64,000 nt of DNA from Suillus spraguei (taxonomy: Eukaryota; Basidiomycota; Agaricomycetes; Boletales; Suillaceae), in assembly GCA_016800925.1 (NCBI GenBank), contig JABCPU010000008.1:186001-250000 (forward strand). The letters run 5' to 3'. Under the pieces are notes generated by a model. That model saw only the letters and a list, made by a program, of their open reading frames with translations. It made no database searches and was not told the DNA's origin. The first letter of the stretch is position 1. Each line of letters begins with the position of its first letter. Below, piece after piece: positions 23,519 through 33,816 of the stretch. Made by a program: the position numbers and the translations under genes.

Positions 23519-23796
23519 CTGTCAAAAGAGGACCAAAAAGAAAGCGTAGTGGTGAACATCCCATTAACGTCTATGTTATGTCTAATAATTGTCTACGGAT
23601 TCGGAGTTCGGCATGCGGGCGTATATAACAAGCTTAAATAATCCAATAGCGTCAATTACGGTATACTGCAATGGTTTGGGAGGAGCAATTGGGTGTATGT
23701 AGTAGGGTGCATGTGTCGATAGTAACATCGACAGATCGAAGCGTCTTCCTGCACTGTTTCGTCACAAAGTTCAATACATGAAGATTAAATAATACT

Positions 23797-26700
23797 TCAT
23801 GCTGATTTCGATGACGAGCCTGAGGTCGTTGGGGGTGCCTGCTTCACGAGGGGATGAGAGAAATTGGCCGCGCGTCTCCCAAAATCACCATGGACGTCTA
23901 GTAGTATTTTAAGGGCGTTCCTCGCACGAATTTGAGACATTTCATCCCGCTTTGGTGTTGTCAGAGCAGTCTTAACTTCAAGTTTGTTGTTCTGCCATGG
24001 GTACTGTTGAAAATGATCAGAGGTATCAATGGTGTGAACCAAACGGATGACTGACAGGAAGGAGCTGCAAAGATAACTAGATGTTAGTGTTTTCGGTGCG
24101 TGGAGTAATAATCATGTACCTTTTGCAAGTATTCATACGCAAGCAGGGTGAAGCCGAACTGTGGGCTACTTCTAAGGATACGCGCCGGTCCTCCCTTGAA
24201 TAATGCCTTGAAACCTTCTTCCTTATCTAGAGGAAATAACAGTCGTGAATATCTCAATTTTGCTATAAGAGATCGGTACTTACTAATCTTGACAAATGCA
24301 TCTGTAAGACCTTTGTAGTGGGTCTGGCCTTGTCGTGCTTCCACCTGCAAGCGTGTCTTCACCACATCTGTGGAAAGTATCTGATATGTATCATCACGGG
24401 TACTACTCAAAGGGGATACGAACCAGCAGGAGTTGTTAGGTAGGCTGCTGGCATACCACTAGTGAATTCGCTCTATCAGCACATATCGCAAGTTTTTAGT
24501 GCAAAAAACCTTACGCAATGCCCGCTGCACCCAACGTTTCCAGGAATGACAACTGCTTTCCGTTGTAGCCTTCATGGAAGACGTCCTTTTTAAGGTGGGA
24601 ATATGCTGTGAAATAGATGGCCGAGAACGGGATATCACGAAGCAAGCAAGCACTGGCCCCTTTATACAAACCGACCACACCTAATTGGCGTACGATGTGG
24701 GCAGCGCCATGCCTAACTGCTCCTTCTAGCTTCGCAGCTTCTCCCTGTATTTGGAGACGAATCTTACTAAAAGCCGAGTAAGGATCAGGCTACGACCAGG
24801 GTGCTTAAACTTACACGATTTCTAGGGGATTGGTGAAGATCTACCATCGTTGTGGGTGACATGGGTACAGTCTTAAAAGAAGAAGACACACCACTTGACA
24901 ACCACCAGCCGTTCCACCGGCTATCAGCTCCCAACCTAGTTTGATGCGTCCTGTCTCTGGATCCATGGCTCGACCACGGACGAGGTCGTTGACAGTAAGC
25001 TTAATGGCTTTCTCCGGAGCAACACCCTATTGAAACTTGAGGTGAGGTGAAACACTATAGAAGTACAACGATGACGCACAACCAACTGTGGACCAAGGCC
25101 ACGGTAGAAACCCATAAGACCTTCGTTGCGGAATATTTTCTGAGCACAGTCGATGCTATTCTTGTACAGCATCTGGCCGACCACTGTACTCCGCTGGTTT
25201 TGCATCCTTGAAGTCGTTTAGTAACAAGACTCGCGAAAACTCAGTCAAAAACGCACCGAGTCTGTCAACCAATGGGACTTGTTGTAGACTAAAAGAATAG
25301 TTGATAAAATGCACAGCGTACCTTTACTATCAAGATAAGCAAATCAGATAGATCCAACACGGTATAATTCCTAATCACTTACCCATGTCAATGGGGTAGA
25401 CAATAGTGGCACCGAAAGCCCCCGCGATTCCTATACCCATGTTAGAGTTGCGTTGCGACGGTGTCGTGTAATAGATAACACACCTCCTTGAACAAAGCCG
25501 TAGGCAGATTTCAATACTCCTTGAAGCAATGATGGCTTTGCGCTGATTTCATTGGCTTCGAGAACCTCGTGAGGAGCTCTCCATTGGGGATCCAAGAGTT
25601 GGGCAAAGTCCAATAGAGCAAGCCTCTTCTCCCGGCTACCTCGACCAGCAAAATGGAAAATGATGGACGCTTCCATGGGCGTGAAAAGAGCATAGCGCGA
25701 GATCGCAGCAGAGTGATTAAGGAAGTCGGACTGGTCAATACGTCCATCCTTTGATTTGGCAGTGGCCTCGCGTAAAATACTAACAACCTATCAGTTAATG
25801 ACAACTATATCAAGCAGACGAAATTACCGCTCCACCATGTCCATGTCTGCGATACAAAAGTTGGGGTCGCTTCAGGCCGCAGAACGATTAAGCTCACCTC
25901 TAATAACGTTTTGAAATGCAACAACCTCAGAATAAGATATCCGCCCACTAGGAGTGAGCGTGCATAACGTAGGTAGACGTTCAATGACTGCATCAGATAA
26001 TTTATGCCCAGCAATCTCCTGTTATAAGGGAGCCATATGAGGCGCAAATCGTAAAGAACAAGTTGTTTACAAACCAAAATAATTTGTTTGAATTCCTCAG
26101 GTCTAATAAATCCATCTTGATCCTTGTCGAGATACTTAAAGGCCTGTCGAAGACGCTCTCCCTGGAGACCCTTCATCAGCTGAGTAAATTCATTGTCTAC
26201 AAAAAAAAAAAGGTCAATAAACGCGAATTAGAACAATATCCGCACTTACATCCAAGAACATGTGTGCCGTTTTTTCGCCCAAGATATAGCTTAACCCAAT
26301 CACTGTGATTATGGTAAACACAGATAATCGGGAATTTTAACAGTACGTACCAGTCAAAGTCAAAAGGAATGGCAGATGGCCCAACGTTGGCCAAGAACAC
26401 GTTTTTGAACTCATCAAAAGTTATGGTACCCGAGTTGTCCCTGGAAGGCGACCACGCCAGGTTTGAGCGCTGCCATATATATGGAACGGGAAGGAAAGAC
26501 TCACACATCGAAATACTGGAAGGCTATCCAATAGTCTGCGTCGGGACGTTTAAGAAGTGTCTCAAACACTGTGAAATCATTCCAAGAAACTAAACCCCGC
26601 TTCGAAGAGTCGGCTACACGGAAAAGGATCGCGAACTGCCCACGACCTATTTTAGTTGAATCGTTTTTCGGAGCGATAGCATTGACAAAGCTGTCGGGGT

Positions 26701-26935
26701 CAAGGTATCTGTCGTCCGAGCAGTCAGTAAGACATTAGATTGTTTTGAAATGAATCATGACATACTTCTCCCCGTCGATCACGACCTTTGCATTGGCTTC
26801 AAATATCCTTCTCCATCGCTTCATCTCGTTCTCAGGTGCTGCAACTACACTGCGAACACCTTGCAAGGCGGAGCCAGTCAAAGAGGAGGATGCCGTATCA
26901 GCGTCGCAATGAACTGTGTCGATAACTCGTGTCAT
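23797..26935 (-). CDS. AGC1: Ca-regulated mitochondrial aspartate/glutamate carrier (AGC1/citrin/Aralar-like)
   Basis: Exchanges aspartate for glutamate plus a proton across the inner mitochondrial membrane, for the malate-aspartate shuttle. The start is ATG 26935 ([13 protein letters not shown]). The N-terminal half holds EF-hands, seen as [16 protein letters not shown] and [18 protein letters not shown], and a regulatory region ([21 protein letters not shown]). The carrier half has three mitochondrial carrier repeats with signature PxD/ExxK/R motifs: the first near 25400-25190 (YPIDM, then [16 protein letters not shown]), [14 protein letters not shown], and [16 protein letters not shown] with [20 protein letters not shown]. 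The C-terminus is Ser-rich and ends SSSKSA at 23797. About ten introns. The EF-hand domain fused to a carrier excludes ordinary carriers. Upstream is TRM5, same strand. Confidence 0.9.
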
Positions 26936-27286
26936 TGTTCTAGTGTCAAGACTCGGAGGTGAATTAGTGTCTAGGAGGTATCAGGTAAGTCTATATGGCA
27001 AGAGAGAAGAAGCAGGCAAGTCTAGGGGAGAAGGCAGCACTAACTGGTAGCCCGCAGTTAATAGCACGAGAGCAAAGATACCAAAAAATTACTCCAACGC
27101 CTAGTATGCAGTACTATTACAGGGATAAACAACTTGGGTGATTACATAATAACCGAACCACACTGCCGAGCGTTCACATGCGGTGCTACATGCAACGTGT
27201 TTTACTTAATTCCGAATTTCCTATGAGTCTCACCGCTTTAGGGACTCTCATCAATCAAGAAGCATGTCGGCGCCCTTTACTCTAGA

Positions 27287-29133
27287 TTACCGTGCAAAGG
27301 CCACGTCACGAGGCAATCTAAAACTGATACAGTACATGTCTTTGTTTGGAGCAACAGACCGAACCATGTGCAATGCCACCTCGGTGTCCAGCTGATGTCC
27401 AAGTTTACTTTCAACTCTCTAATAATCACAGTCAGCATGGCCGTTGCACCGAGTGACAAACATTACCCGTATAATGTCCGCTTTAGCCTTGTCTGGCTGG
27501 AGTTCGCGTGTGAAGCAATGACAGTGAACCATAGGCATGTTGGCGTAATTGCCGCTCAAATCCCGCTCATTAGCACTTTCCAATAGAACTCCACGAAAGG
27601 CATCGAGGAAGTCGATCGCTGAGTCCGGTAGGTTCATCACAAAATGTGAGATAGTTTGACGAGGAGACTGGTTTTCCACAGTTGACGGATCAATCAGTGC
27701 AAGTGTTCCGGTTGGAGAGGATATTGCCAGTCGCAACCTGCGTTTCTCCTTTTCTTGCATCCTGCTGAGTTTCGGCCCGGTGTGTGCGGGGAAAGGATTA
27801 TGCCTCGCACGGCCGATAACCTTTTTAATGAAATCACGACCATCTTCACAACTAGCGCGGACCAAACTTGTGACCTATCGAATAATGTCAGGACGAGGCA
27901 TATTTCAAATGAAAGAGACACTTCACTTTATTGTCAACGATATTCTGGCTCAGGTACCTCGCACTCTCGGGGTTTAGATCGTTCGCAAATACCGCACACC
28001 CTTTCTTTGCAGCTGGAATTGCGAAAGGACCCACACCTGCAAATACATCCGCAATGACGTCGGTTGGTTGGAAAAGTTGGACAAGGCGATCATGCTCTGT
28101 GTGAAGCCGTGAATTCCAATAAACACGGGTGAAGTCAAAAGTGAATCGGCAATTAGACTCATGCTAGGAATTTTCTTAGCTCATCGTTCCACAAAAAGAC
28201 TTGACTTACGTGCTCAACGACATAATTAGGTTCTCCCGCGAGCAGTTCCATTTTGAAAAACCGATACTTCGTGTCAATGCTATCTAATTTATTGACAACT
28301 GTTTTGATCATAGGATTTTTCTGTGGAAGATGGCATCAGCGGAAGTTCAGAATTCGACGAAGCAATACTTTCATCCAGAACAACCTGACCGATTATATGT
28401 TTATAGAGCAGATATTCTTTATTGAGATTCATGTGAGCTGAAGGACTTATCAGTAGTGATCAAACGTGAATGTCATCACGCTCACCAAGGTGACCAGTGA
28501 TTGCGAACCCTGATGGAGAACCCTTGCAAAGCTCCTCGGGTAATATGGAATGTAAGATTTCATCTGGACATAGATAAATACCATTGACATGAGGAACTAT
28601 GCAGCTCGTACCAGCTGTCCAGTAGTCATAAGTCAAGTTTAGGTTGTGCACAACCAGCGTAGCAGACTGTTCCTGCAAAAAATTGCGAACCTCCGATGAG
28701 AGGGCAGCTGGCTTACGGATAGAGAATCAGAAAAGCGTGAGTCATTCGATCGAAAAATGCTACACGGTACCATCTTGAGTTACATTCAGCAATACCAGCC
28801 TCTCGAGTTCATCGTGGGGGTCCCGCAGAACGCCGCGTACTTTTGGCAAATCCATGAGAAATCTTCGAAGTATATTAGATACGATCTCTGGACAACCAAA
28901 ATTACATACTTCTTCATGACATCAGACTTTAGCAGAGATCCGGTTTTAGAAGCAGGAACTCTGGCAGCAAGAACGGGGATAGTCTTTTTGAAAGCATCCC
29001 TTTGAAGAGTGGTGCCCATCCAACGATGTACTGGAGGTGATGCATCGAGTGTCAGTGTGCACGCCATGATTTTAGAGAAGAAAGATAATCTAGGGTGTTT
29101 CCTTAAAGTTAGACATGATTGAAGTCCAAGCAT
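27287..29133 (-). CDS. TRM5: tRNA (guanine-37-N1)-methyltransferase TRM5
   Basis: Uses SAM to make m1G37 next to the anticodon, preventing frameshifting. Seen: [20 protein letters not shown] and [19 protein letters not shown] in the N-terminal domain; YDYWTA, then an intron, then [12 protein letters not shown] and [25 protein letters not shown]; and the SAM site [17 protein letters not shown] with [13 protein letters not shown]. The end is [18 protein letters not shown]...FAR with TAA at 27287-27289, reached through a 46-nt intron at about 27470-27425. Two possible starts: ATG 29133 gives a basic, hydroxylated 22-residue leader with no acidic residue ([15 protein letters not shown]), and ATG 29067 ([12 protein letters not shown]) gives the cytosolic form. 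Divergent from the TatD-like gene. Confidence 0.9.
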
Positions 29134-29261
29134 AGAAGTTGTTTGTGCATGTCGATCACATGTTCCACTGTTGATCACACACCGCGGTGACCGAGCTATT
29201 ACGGCTATTAAATACTACAAGCTTGAACCTGTGAAACCTGGAGTGACGCCGAGGAACCGAC
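29134..29261. promoter_or_regulatory. Shared divergent promoter region, TRM5 / TatD-like
   Basis: 128 bp between the outer TRM5 ATG (29133) and the TatD-like ATG (29262). Both genes must draw their 5' ends from here. No TATA-like box stands out. A cggtgaccgagc stretch lies near 29182. Inferred from arrangement. Confidence 0.45.
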
Positions 29262-30429
29262 ATGTGTTACGAGCACGACATTTCTGATACTATTTCTCAT
29301 CGAGACACCCTTCCTCCACCATCAGTCCTCCGACATGTCGTCGATGTACATTGTCATCCTACCGACTCAGAGATTTCAGTGAAGTCAATGGACAACTTGC
29401 CTATCACCATCGTTGCCATGTCTACTTTTCAGGCGAACCAAGGATTAGTGCGAGACTTGGCTATTGCATTCCCAGACAAAGTCATGCCTTCCTTTGGTTA
29501 GCTATGATTCGGTCAATCAATCCTATCACGGTGATACTGAAGGACCGCTGATTTGATGTTAGGTTACCATCCGTGGTTTACGCACTGGATCGCACTGGCA
29601 CCGTATCAATCAAAGGAAGATCATTATAGGCGCATATTCAAGGATGCGGACGAGCACAAGAGGTCTTCCAAAAGTTACTTGTTCATCTACCCGAACCAGT
29701 GGCTCTACGAACCGTCCTGGAGGATGTTCGTCGCAATTTAATGGCTTTTCCGAGCGCAATGCTTGGAGAGGTTGGTATCGACAGAGCTTTTCGGGTACCT
29801 TACAATTACTTCTCGTCACCTGGAGAATTGACGCCCTTCACTGTACCCTTTGAGCACCAGTTAGCTATCCTTGAAGCACAGCTTGATCTAGCAGCAGAGC
29901 TAGGCCGAAACGTCAGCATGCACAGCGTTAAATCGCAAATGGCTACTGTAGAACTCTTAGACCGCATGGCTGATAAGCACGGGGAGCATTGGATGAAAAT
30001 AAGTGTTGATATTCATAGCTGTGGCCTTAGCCCACAAACATGGCTGTCCATTGAGGTATGCACCCTGTGACCTGACCTGGCCGTCTCATTTGCCTGTGTT
30101 GAGCTAAACGGCTTTTGTAGAAGCGTCATCCAAATGTATTTTTGTCTCTCTCAACGATTATCAACAGTCGGTCTCCGAACCATAGGGCGCTGATCGCCGC
30201 ATGTTCTTCACGCCGTATCCTTGTTGAATCGGACTGCTACAGGATCGAAGACTGTGTGCAGCGGACTTGGGACATGGTGCTGATAGTTGCTGAAGTGAAA
30301 GGATGGCCAGTTGAATCGTCTTGGGAAGAGGTCGTAGACGAAAGCCAGCAGGGAGTTGTCCGACATTTAGAAAACAATTGGAAGGAATTCGTGCAAGGAA
30401 ATCATATTGGGCTTAGCATGATCAAGTAA
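29262..30429 (+). CDS. TatD-family metal-dependent hydrolase, Scn1 (Cut9-interacting)-like
   Basis: Amidohydrolase-fold protein of the TatD branch that includes fission yeast Scn1. The start is ATG 29262. DVHCHPTDSE supplies the HxH metal motif. PSFG joins after an intron (donor gttagc at about 29499) to YHPWFTHWIA. FPSAMLGEVGIDRAF carries the conserved Glu; VSMHSVKSQMATVELLD and ISVDIHSCG carry metal-site His; RILVESDCYR carries the metal-site Asp (typically ESD). The end is NHIGLSMIK, TAA 30427-30429. The frame shifts by one base at about 29683, just before PEPVALRTVLEDVRRNLM; one extra C in the TTC-ATC region would restore it. A second intron lies at about 30055-30120. Whether it acts as a nuclease or as a protein partner is unknown. 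Confidence 0.85.
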
Positions 30430-30600
30430 ACGAACGGCCAGGGGGCGGCAATGGAAAGTTTTTGCCAGGCAATCATAATGTTGTCCATAGTGACCTGCTC
30501 AGACTGAGCAGCAGTTGACTGGTACGTAAGTTCATTATATAACTGTCAATGTATTAAATAAAGAATTTTATTGAATGGTTCATGAATAATGAAAATGGTA

Positions 30601-31532
30601 TCACCGCGACATATAACTTATAAGCAGGAGTAAGCACCCTCCAATAAGAATGCCAAGGATGATAGAGTCTCTCCGCCGCCGACTCTTGATCATGGAAAGG
30701 AGATTGTTGATGCCAGGTATCGAACCTGTACTGATTGTCAGTATATATCATTACGACTCAGTAAACTACAGACCTATGACACCAGTCATGCGTGTGTTTA
30801 TACTAGCCAACGACATACTTTGACGCGAGAATTCTGCCCGAGTTTCATATGCTTGGCTGCGGCAGAGCGATCAGCAAAGAATAACAAGTGAGGATGAGAC
30901 TTACTCGAGAATGTGATCTGTCATCGAATGGGAGCTATCGATTCTCCCTCTTTCGGCCAGTAGTGAGTCTGCTGCGGAAGATTTATACGCTCTGTCACAA
31001 GAGAGGGTCATCAATGGGACATTCCGCGGATGGATCAGAACTCACTCAATGTCATTTCGAACGCCCGAAAGTAAGTTTACTTTGTCAAGTGCATGCTGAA
31101 CATTTGCCTGTGAGATACCTTAAGAGCTGGGTTCATATAATATTGAAATAGGACAAACCTTCGTTCTGCGCAGCTCCTTAGCATAGTCCTGATAGACTTC
31201 ACCATGTCTTTGAATTGCACGGGACATGGATTGTGAGGGCGGGGTGTCCGGATTATTTGAGAGTGCGAGTAATTCATCATTGGTTTCTCGTAGCTAAATA
31301 TACGTCCTTGTAAGCTACTGGCATGCGTCTGGGGCGCCTGTGTGTCCCACCTTCTCCAGGAGGTCTTCGACTTCACCTTCGACATCTTTCCAGCGTTCAC
31401 GCGAGCCTCCCGCCTCGACGTCGTCCTGGTTTCTTGTTATTGTTGATGCTAGGCGGAGTACGACGTGAGCTTTGTGTCGAATAAAGACTCTAGAGTGCGA
31501 CATTGCCTGTGCAAAGACTCATAATCTGCCAT
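30601..31532 (-). CDS. GOS1: Golgi Qb-SNARE GOS1 (GOSR1/GS28)
   Basis: Membrane-fusion SNARE for intra-Golgi and endosome-to-Golgi traffic. The start is ATG 31532 (MADYESLHRQCRTLESLFDT). An intron after KLTSYSA joins to LASTITRNQDDVEAGG, then KDVEGEVEDLLEK; this N-terminal helical bundle fits the family. Next come LRETNDELLALSNN, QRHGEVYQDYAKELRRTK and ALDKVNLL. The SNARE helix segment is near AYETRAEFSRQSMSLASI, then MTGVIGSIPGINNLLSMI, KSRRRRDS and the C-terminal anchor ILGILIGGCLLLLISYMSR, stop TGA at 30601-30603. PGIN-L---I-RRKRDS followed by a tail anchor is diagnostic for Gos1. Convergent with the TatD-like gene, 171 bp apart. Confidence 0.9.
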
Positions 31533-31714
31533 GACTGATAGTACTTGGTGGTCCTGCCACTGGCCAGCGGGATAGTAACACGTCACTGTTTTGTCACAAT
31601 GTCTGTCACGGCGCAGCTGGATTCTGAATATTATCATGGTAGCTTGTGCTAAACACACGCTGGAACAACTTGAAGGTATATTTGAAACTTCCTCGATGCT
31701 CCTGCTGCTTCGCC

Positions 31715-32275
31715 ATGCCCTTATTTCATTCCCGCCCGTCGTTTAACTATCTTCCTCGCAGCATTGCCAAGAACGCGTCTGGTTGGTCTGATCCCCTCGG
31801 AGATCAAATCTCTCGAGGAAAGGACCCCCTACCCAGAGAACAGAAGGCTCTTGTGAGGTCCTTTCGATCAAAGATGCCGAAAATTGTGTAGATTGGTATC
31901 ACAGTGGGTTCCAAGTCTGTTCGAGCTCAGTTCATCGGTCTTGCAACAATGCAAAGCACTGTCGGCTTTACCAATTCAACTTTGCACCTTGCCAATAATC
32001 CATCACCAGCTCTTCGAGAATATGGATATTCCAAAATTTTGCGTCTCCAAGAACCTCTTCAGGTTTCCCAAGGTTCTCTTTTGGTAGATCAGGATGTAGC
32101 GTACTACCGCAACGCTTTCTCGTCCTCCCACACCAAGGTTCGCAATGATGCAGCATTTGCCATCACGGTCTTATCATTATTTGCAGACGATGAATTCTCT
32201 CTTGACTCTCGAGGTCAACAACGAAGAAAGCTGAAGTGTCATACAAAGGAGTGTGATCGTCAAATGGATTCCTAG
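31715..32275 (+). CDS. Unknown protein, conserved-looking but unassigned
   Basis: The start is ATG 31715 (MPLFHSRPSFNYLPRSIAKN), with a basic, aromatic N-terminus that might target mitochondria. The frame runs to an in-frame TAG at 31888-31890 and then reopens in the same frame (VGSKSVRAQFIGLATMQSTV, ..., FADDEFSLDSRGQQRRKL, stop at 32275). A GTGAGG...TAG intron of 39 nt (31852-31890) removes the stop and keeps the frame, joining EQKAL to IGITVGSK. I prefer this, though 39 nt is short for the neighbours. The real 3' end may be another exon. No domain recognised. Shares a 182-bp gap with GOS1, transcribed away from it. Confidence 0.45.
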
Positions 32276-32715
32276 GGATGAATAACGAGCACAGGAAGAA
32301 ATTCTTGCGTCCGCAACCGACGCCATTTTTGCGGCAAATAGTGAGATGAGTCGTACTGTGGGATATGTGATTGCATGATAAATGTTGCCGGCCGGCGTAG
32401 TCTCCGGCAAAGGTTTTGAAGTTACTACATACATTTGTTTGCGTAAGCTGTCCAGGGCCGCCTGTGGTTTGAACTTTGTATTATCTGACGCGAATCACAG
32501 TAATGTATGTGTATAACCGAATGACACGCCGGTCGCTGATTACGTAGCATATCAGGCTTGCGTCAATTGGAACATGTGCTGTCTAGCCGGCTGACTGCGT
32601 CAGCCCGCAAAACGTGTTGTTCTGCCGATGCGCAAGCGCTTACGATGAGCTGAAGGGATACTTAAACCCAAGTACACCAGTAGAAGGCGAGGCAACGTTA
32701 TCACCGCTCTCAAAC

Positions 32716-33581
32716 ATGAAACTTATTTTAACAGGTGTCACTGGTGCTGGTATGTTTAATACCATCTCTATCTCGACATGGACTCCCGAACTCAACACAT
32801 CCTTACTTTTCTGCCAGCTGGTATTCAGATCTTTCGTCAAGCAGTGTTAGATGAAGCCATCACGAAGATCACGGTACTCTCTCGTAGAGCACTCCCATCA
32901 TGGATGGATATCCCCGAAAACGACAAGACCAAAGTCATAGTTCTAAAAGACTTCTTGGATTACCCTAGTGATCTTCCTGCTCGTCTGGCAGAGCATGACG
33001 CCTGCGTTTGGGCACTAGGGAAGAGTTCAGTGGGCCTGTCAGAAGAGGAATACACGCGTATCACATACGACTACACCATGCACTTCGTGAGCTCCCTGCA
33101 AGGAGGGACGAAGAATAAAACGGGAGAGCCATTCAGATTCATTTTCATTTCAGGAGAGGGCGCAGATCCGTCTGGCAAGAGCAACCTCAAGTTTGCGAGA
33201 ATCAAGGTATGTGCCTGTTGCTTGATACATCAGTGCTCTTGAATGCTCACGCCATATCTAGGGCAGGACTGAAAAAGCTCTCTTTGATGTCCCTTCGTCC
33301 TCCAACATCAAAACATCTGTTATGCGACCTGCTTACTTCTTTCCCTCCAAAGATCACCCATCAGACCGGGAAAACATTCGTTCACCAACAGCAAGGGCGA
33401 TGGATTGTTTCATGACGCCTCTTATGAAAACCATTCTGCCCTCCATGTATACACCGATAGAGACCTTGGACTTTTCGCCGTAGAGGCAGCTAAGGGCCGA
33501 TGGTCGGATGATAAATTATTTCCAAACTCAAAAATGAGGGAGTTAATCAAGGCGTCACGCACTCTGGGAAATCAGCAGTGA
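32716..33581 (+). CDS. NAD(P)-binding Rossmann-fold protein (HTATIP2/epimerase-like)
   Basis: Start ATG 32716: MKLILTGVTGA with an intron splitting the glycine-rich loop (G|gtatgt...gccag), then AGIQIFRQAVLDE. The TGVTGAAG loop is a dinucleotide-binding motif. Further on: ITVLSRRALPSWMD, DACVWALGKSS (end of a Rossmann strand), FRFIFISGEGADPSGKS and, after a second intron, GRTEKALF and SVMRPAYFFP. These fit the short-chain atypical NAD(P)-binding group that includes HTATIP2/CC3. The frame read directly ends at TAG 33481-33483 (...YTPIETLDFSP). Shifting by one base at about 33462 continues LGLFAVEAAKGRWSDDKLF and MRELIKASR to TGA 33579-33581, which looks like the true C-terminus. So a 1-nt deletion is likely, in the read or in the gene. 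Substrate unknown. Confidence 0.8.
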
Positions 33582-33620
33582 ACAACGCTGGCATTTAGAA
33601 GACTACATACACATCATGTC

Positions 33621-33775
33621 TCACGTCGCATACTATTACTTACATGGCTGGAGTTTCCTATAGTACACGGATATACATAATGGTATACATTGAGAACTTC
33701 GAATTTAGAGCGAGTATGACTTTGGTCAACTCAGAAACCGAACCAACGTCTAGCGCTCTCAGTCGCAAGTCGTAA
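33621..33775 (-). pseudogene. Duplicated fragment of the SRO7-like gene 3' end
   Basis: Nearly parallel to 44518-44695, the last coding exon and 3' flank of the SRO7/tomosyn-like gene. It includes the minus-strand end RRWFGF-stop (tcagaaaccgaaccaacg at 33731-33748) and downstream sequence tcacgtcgcatac, ggctggagtttcctata and gagaacttcgaatttagag. About 30 bp around the stop-distal side are missing relative to the intact gene, and point differences are scattered. There is no upstream coding sequence, so it cannot be functional. Confidence 0.8.
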
Positions 33776-33816
33776 TCTAACAGAACGAGTGTAAGTAAGC
33801 TTAAGAAGTCAATATT

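Noticed and set aside
33209..33415. Separate short gene at the end of the Rossmann protein
   Set aside because: It is the intron and shifted frame of exon 3; the spliced frame gives the conserved protein.
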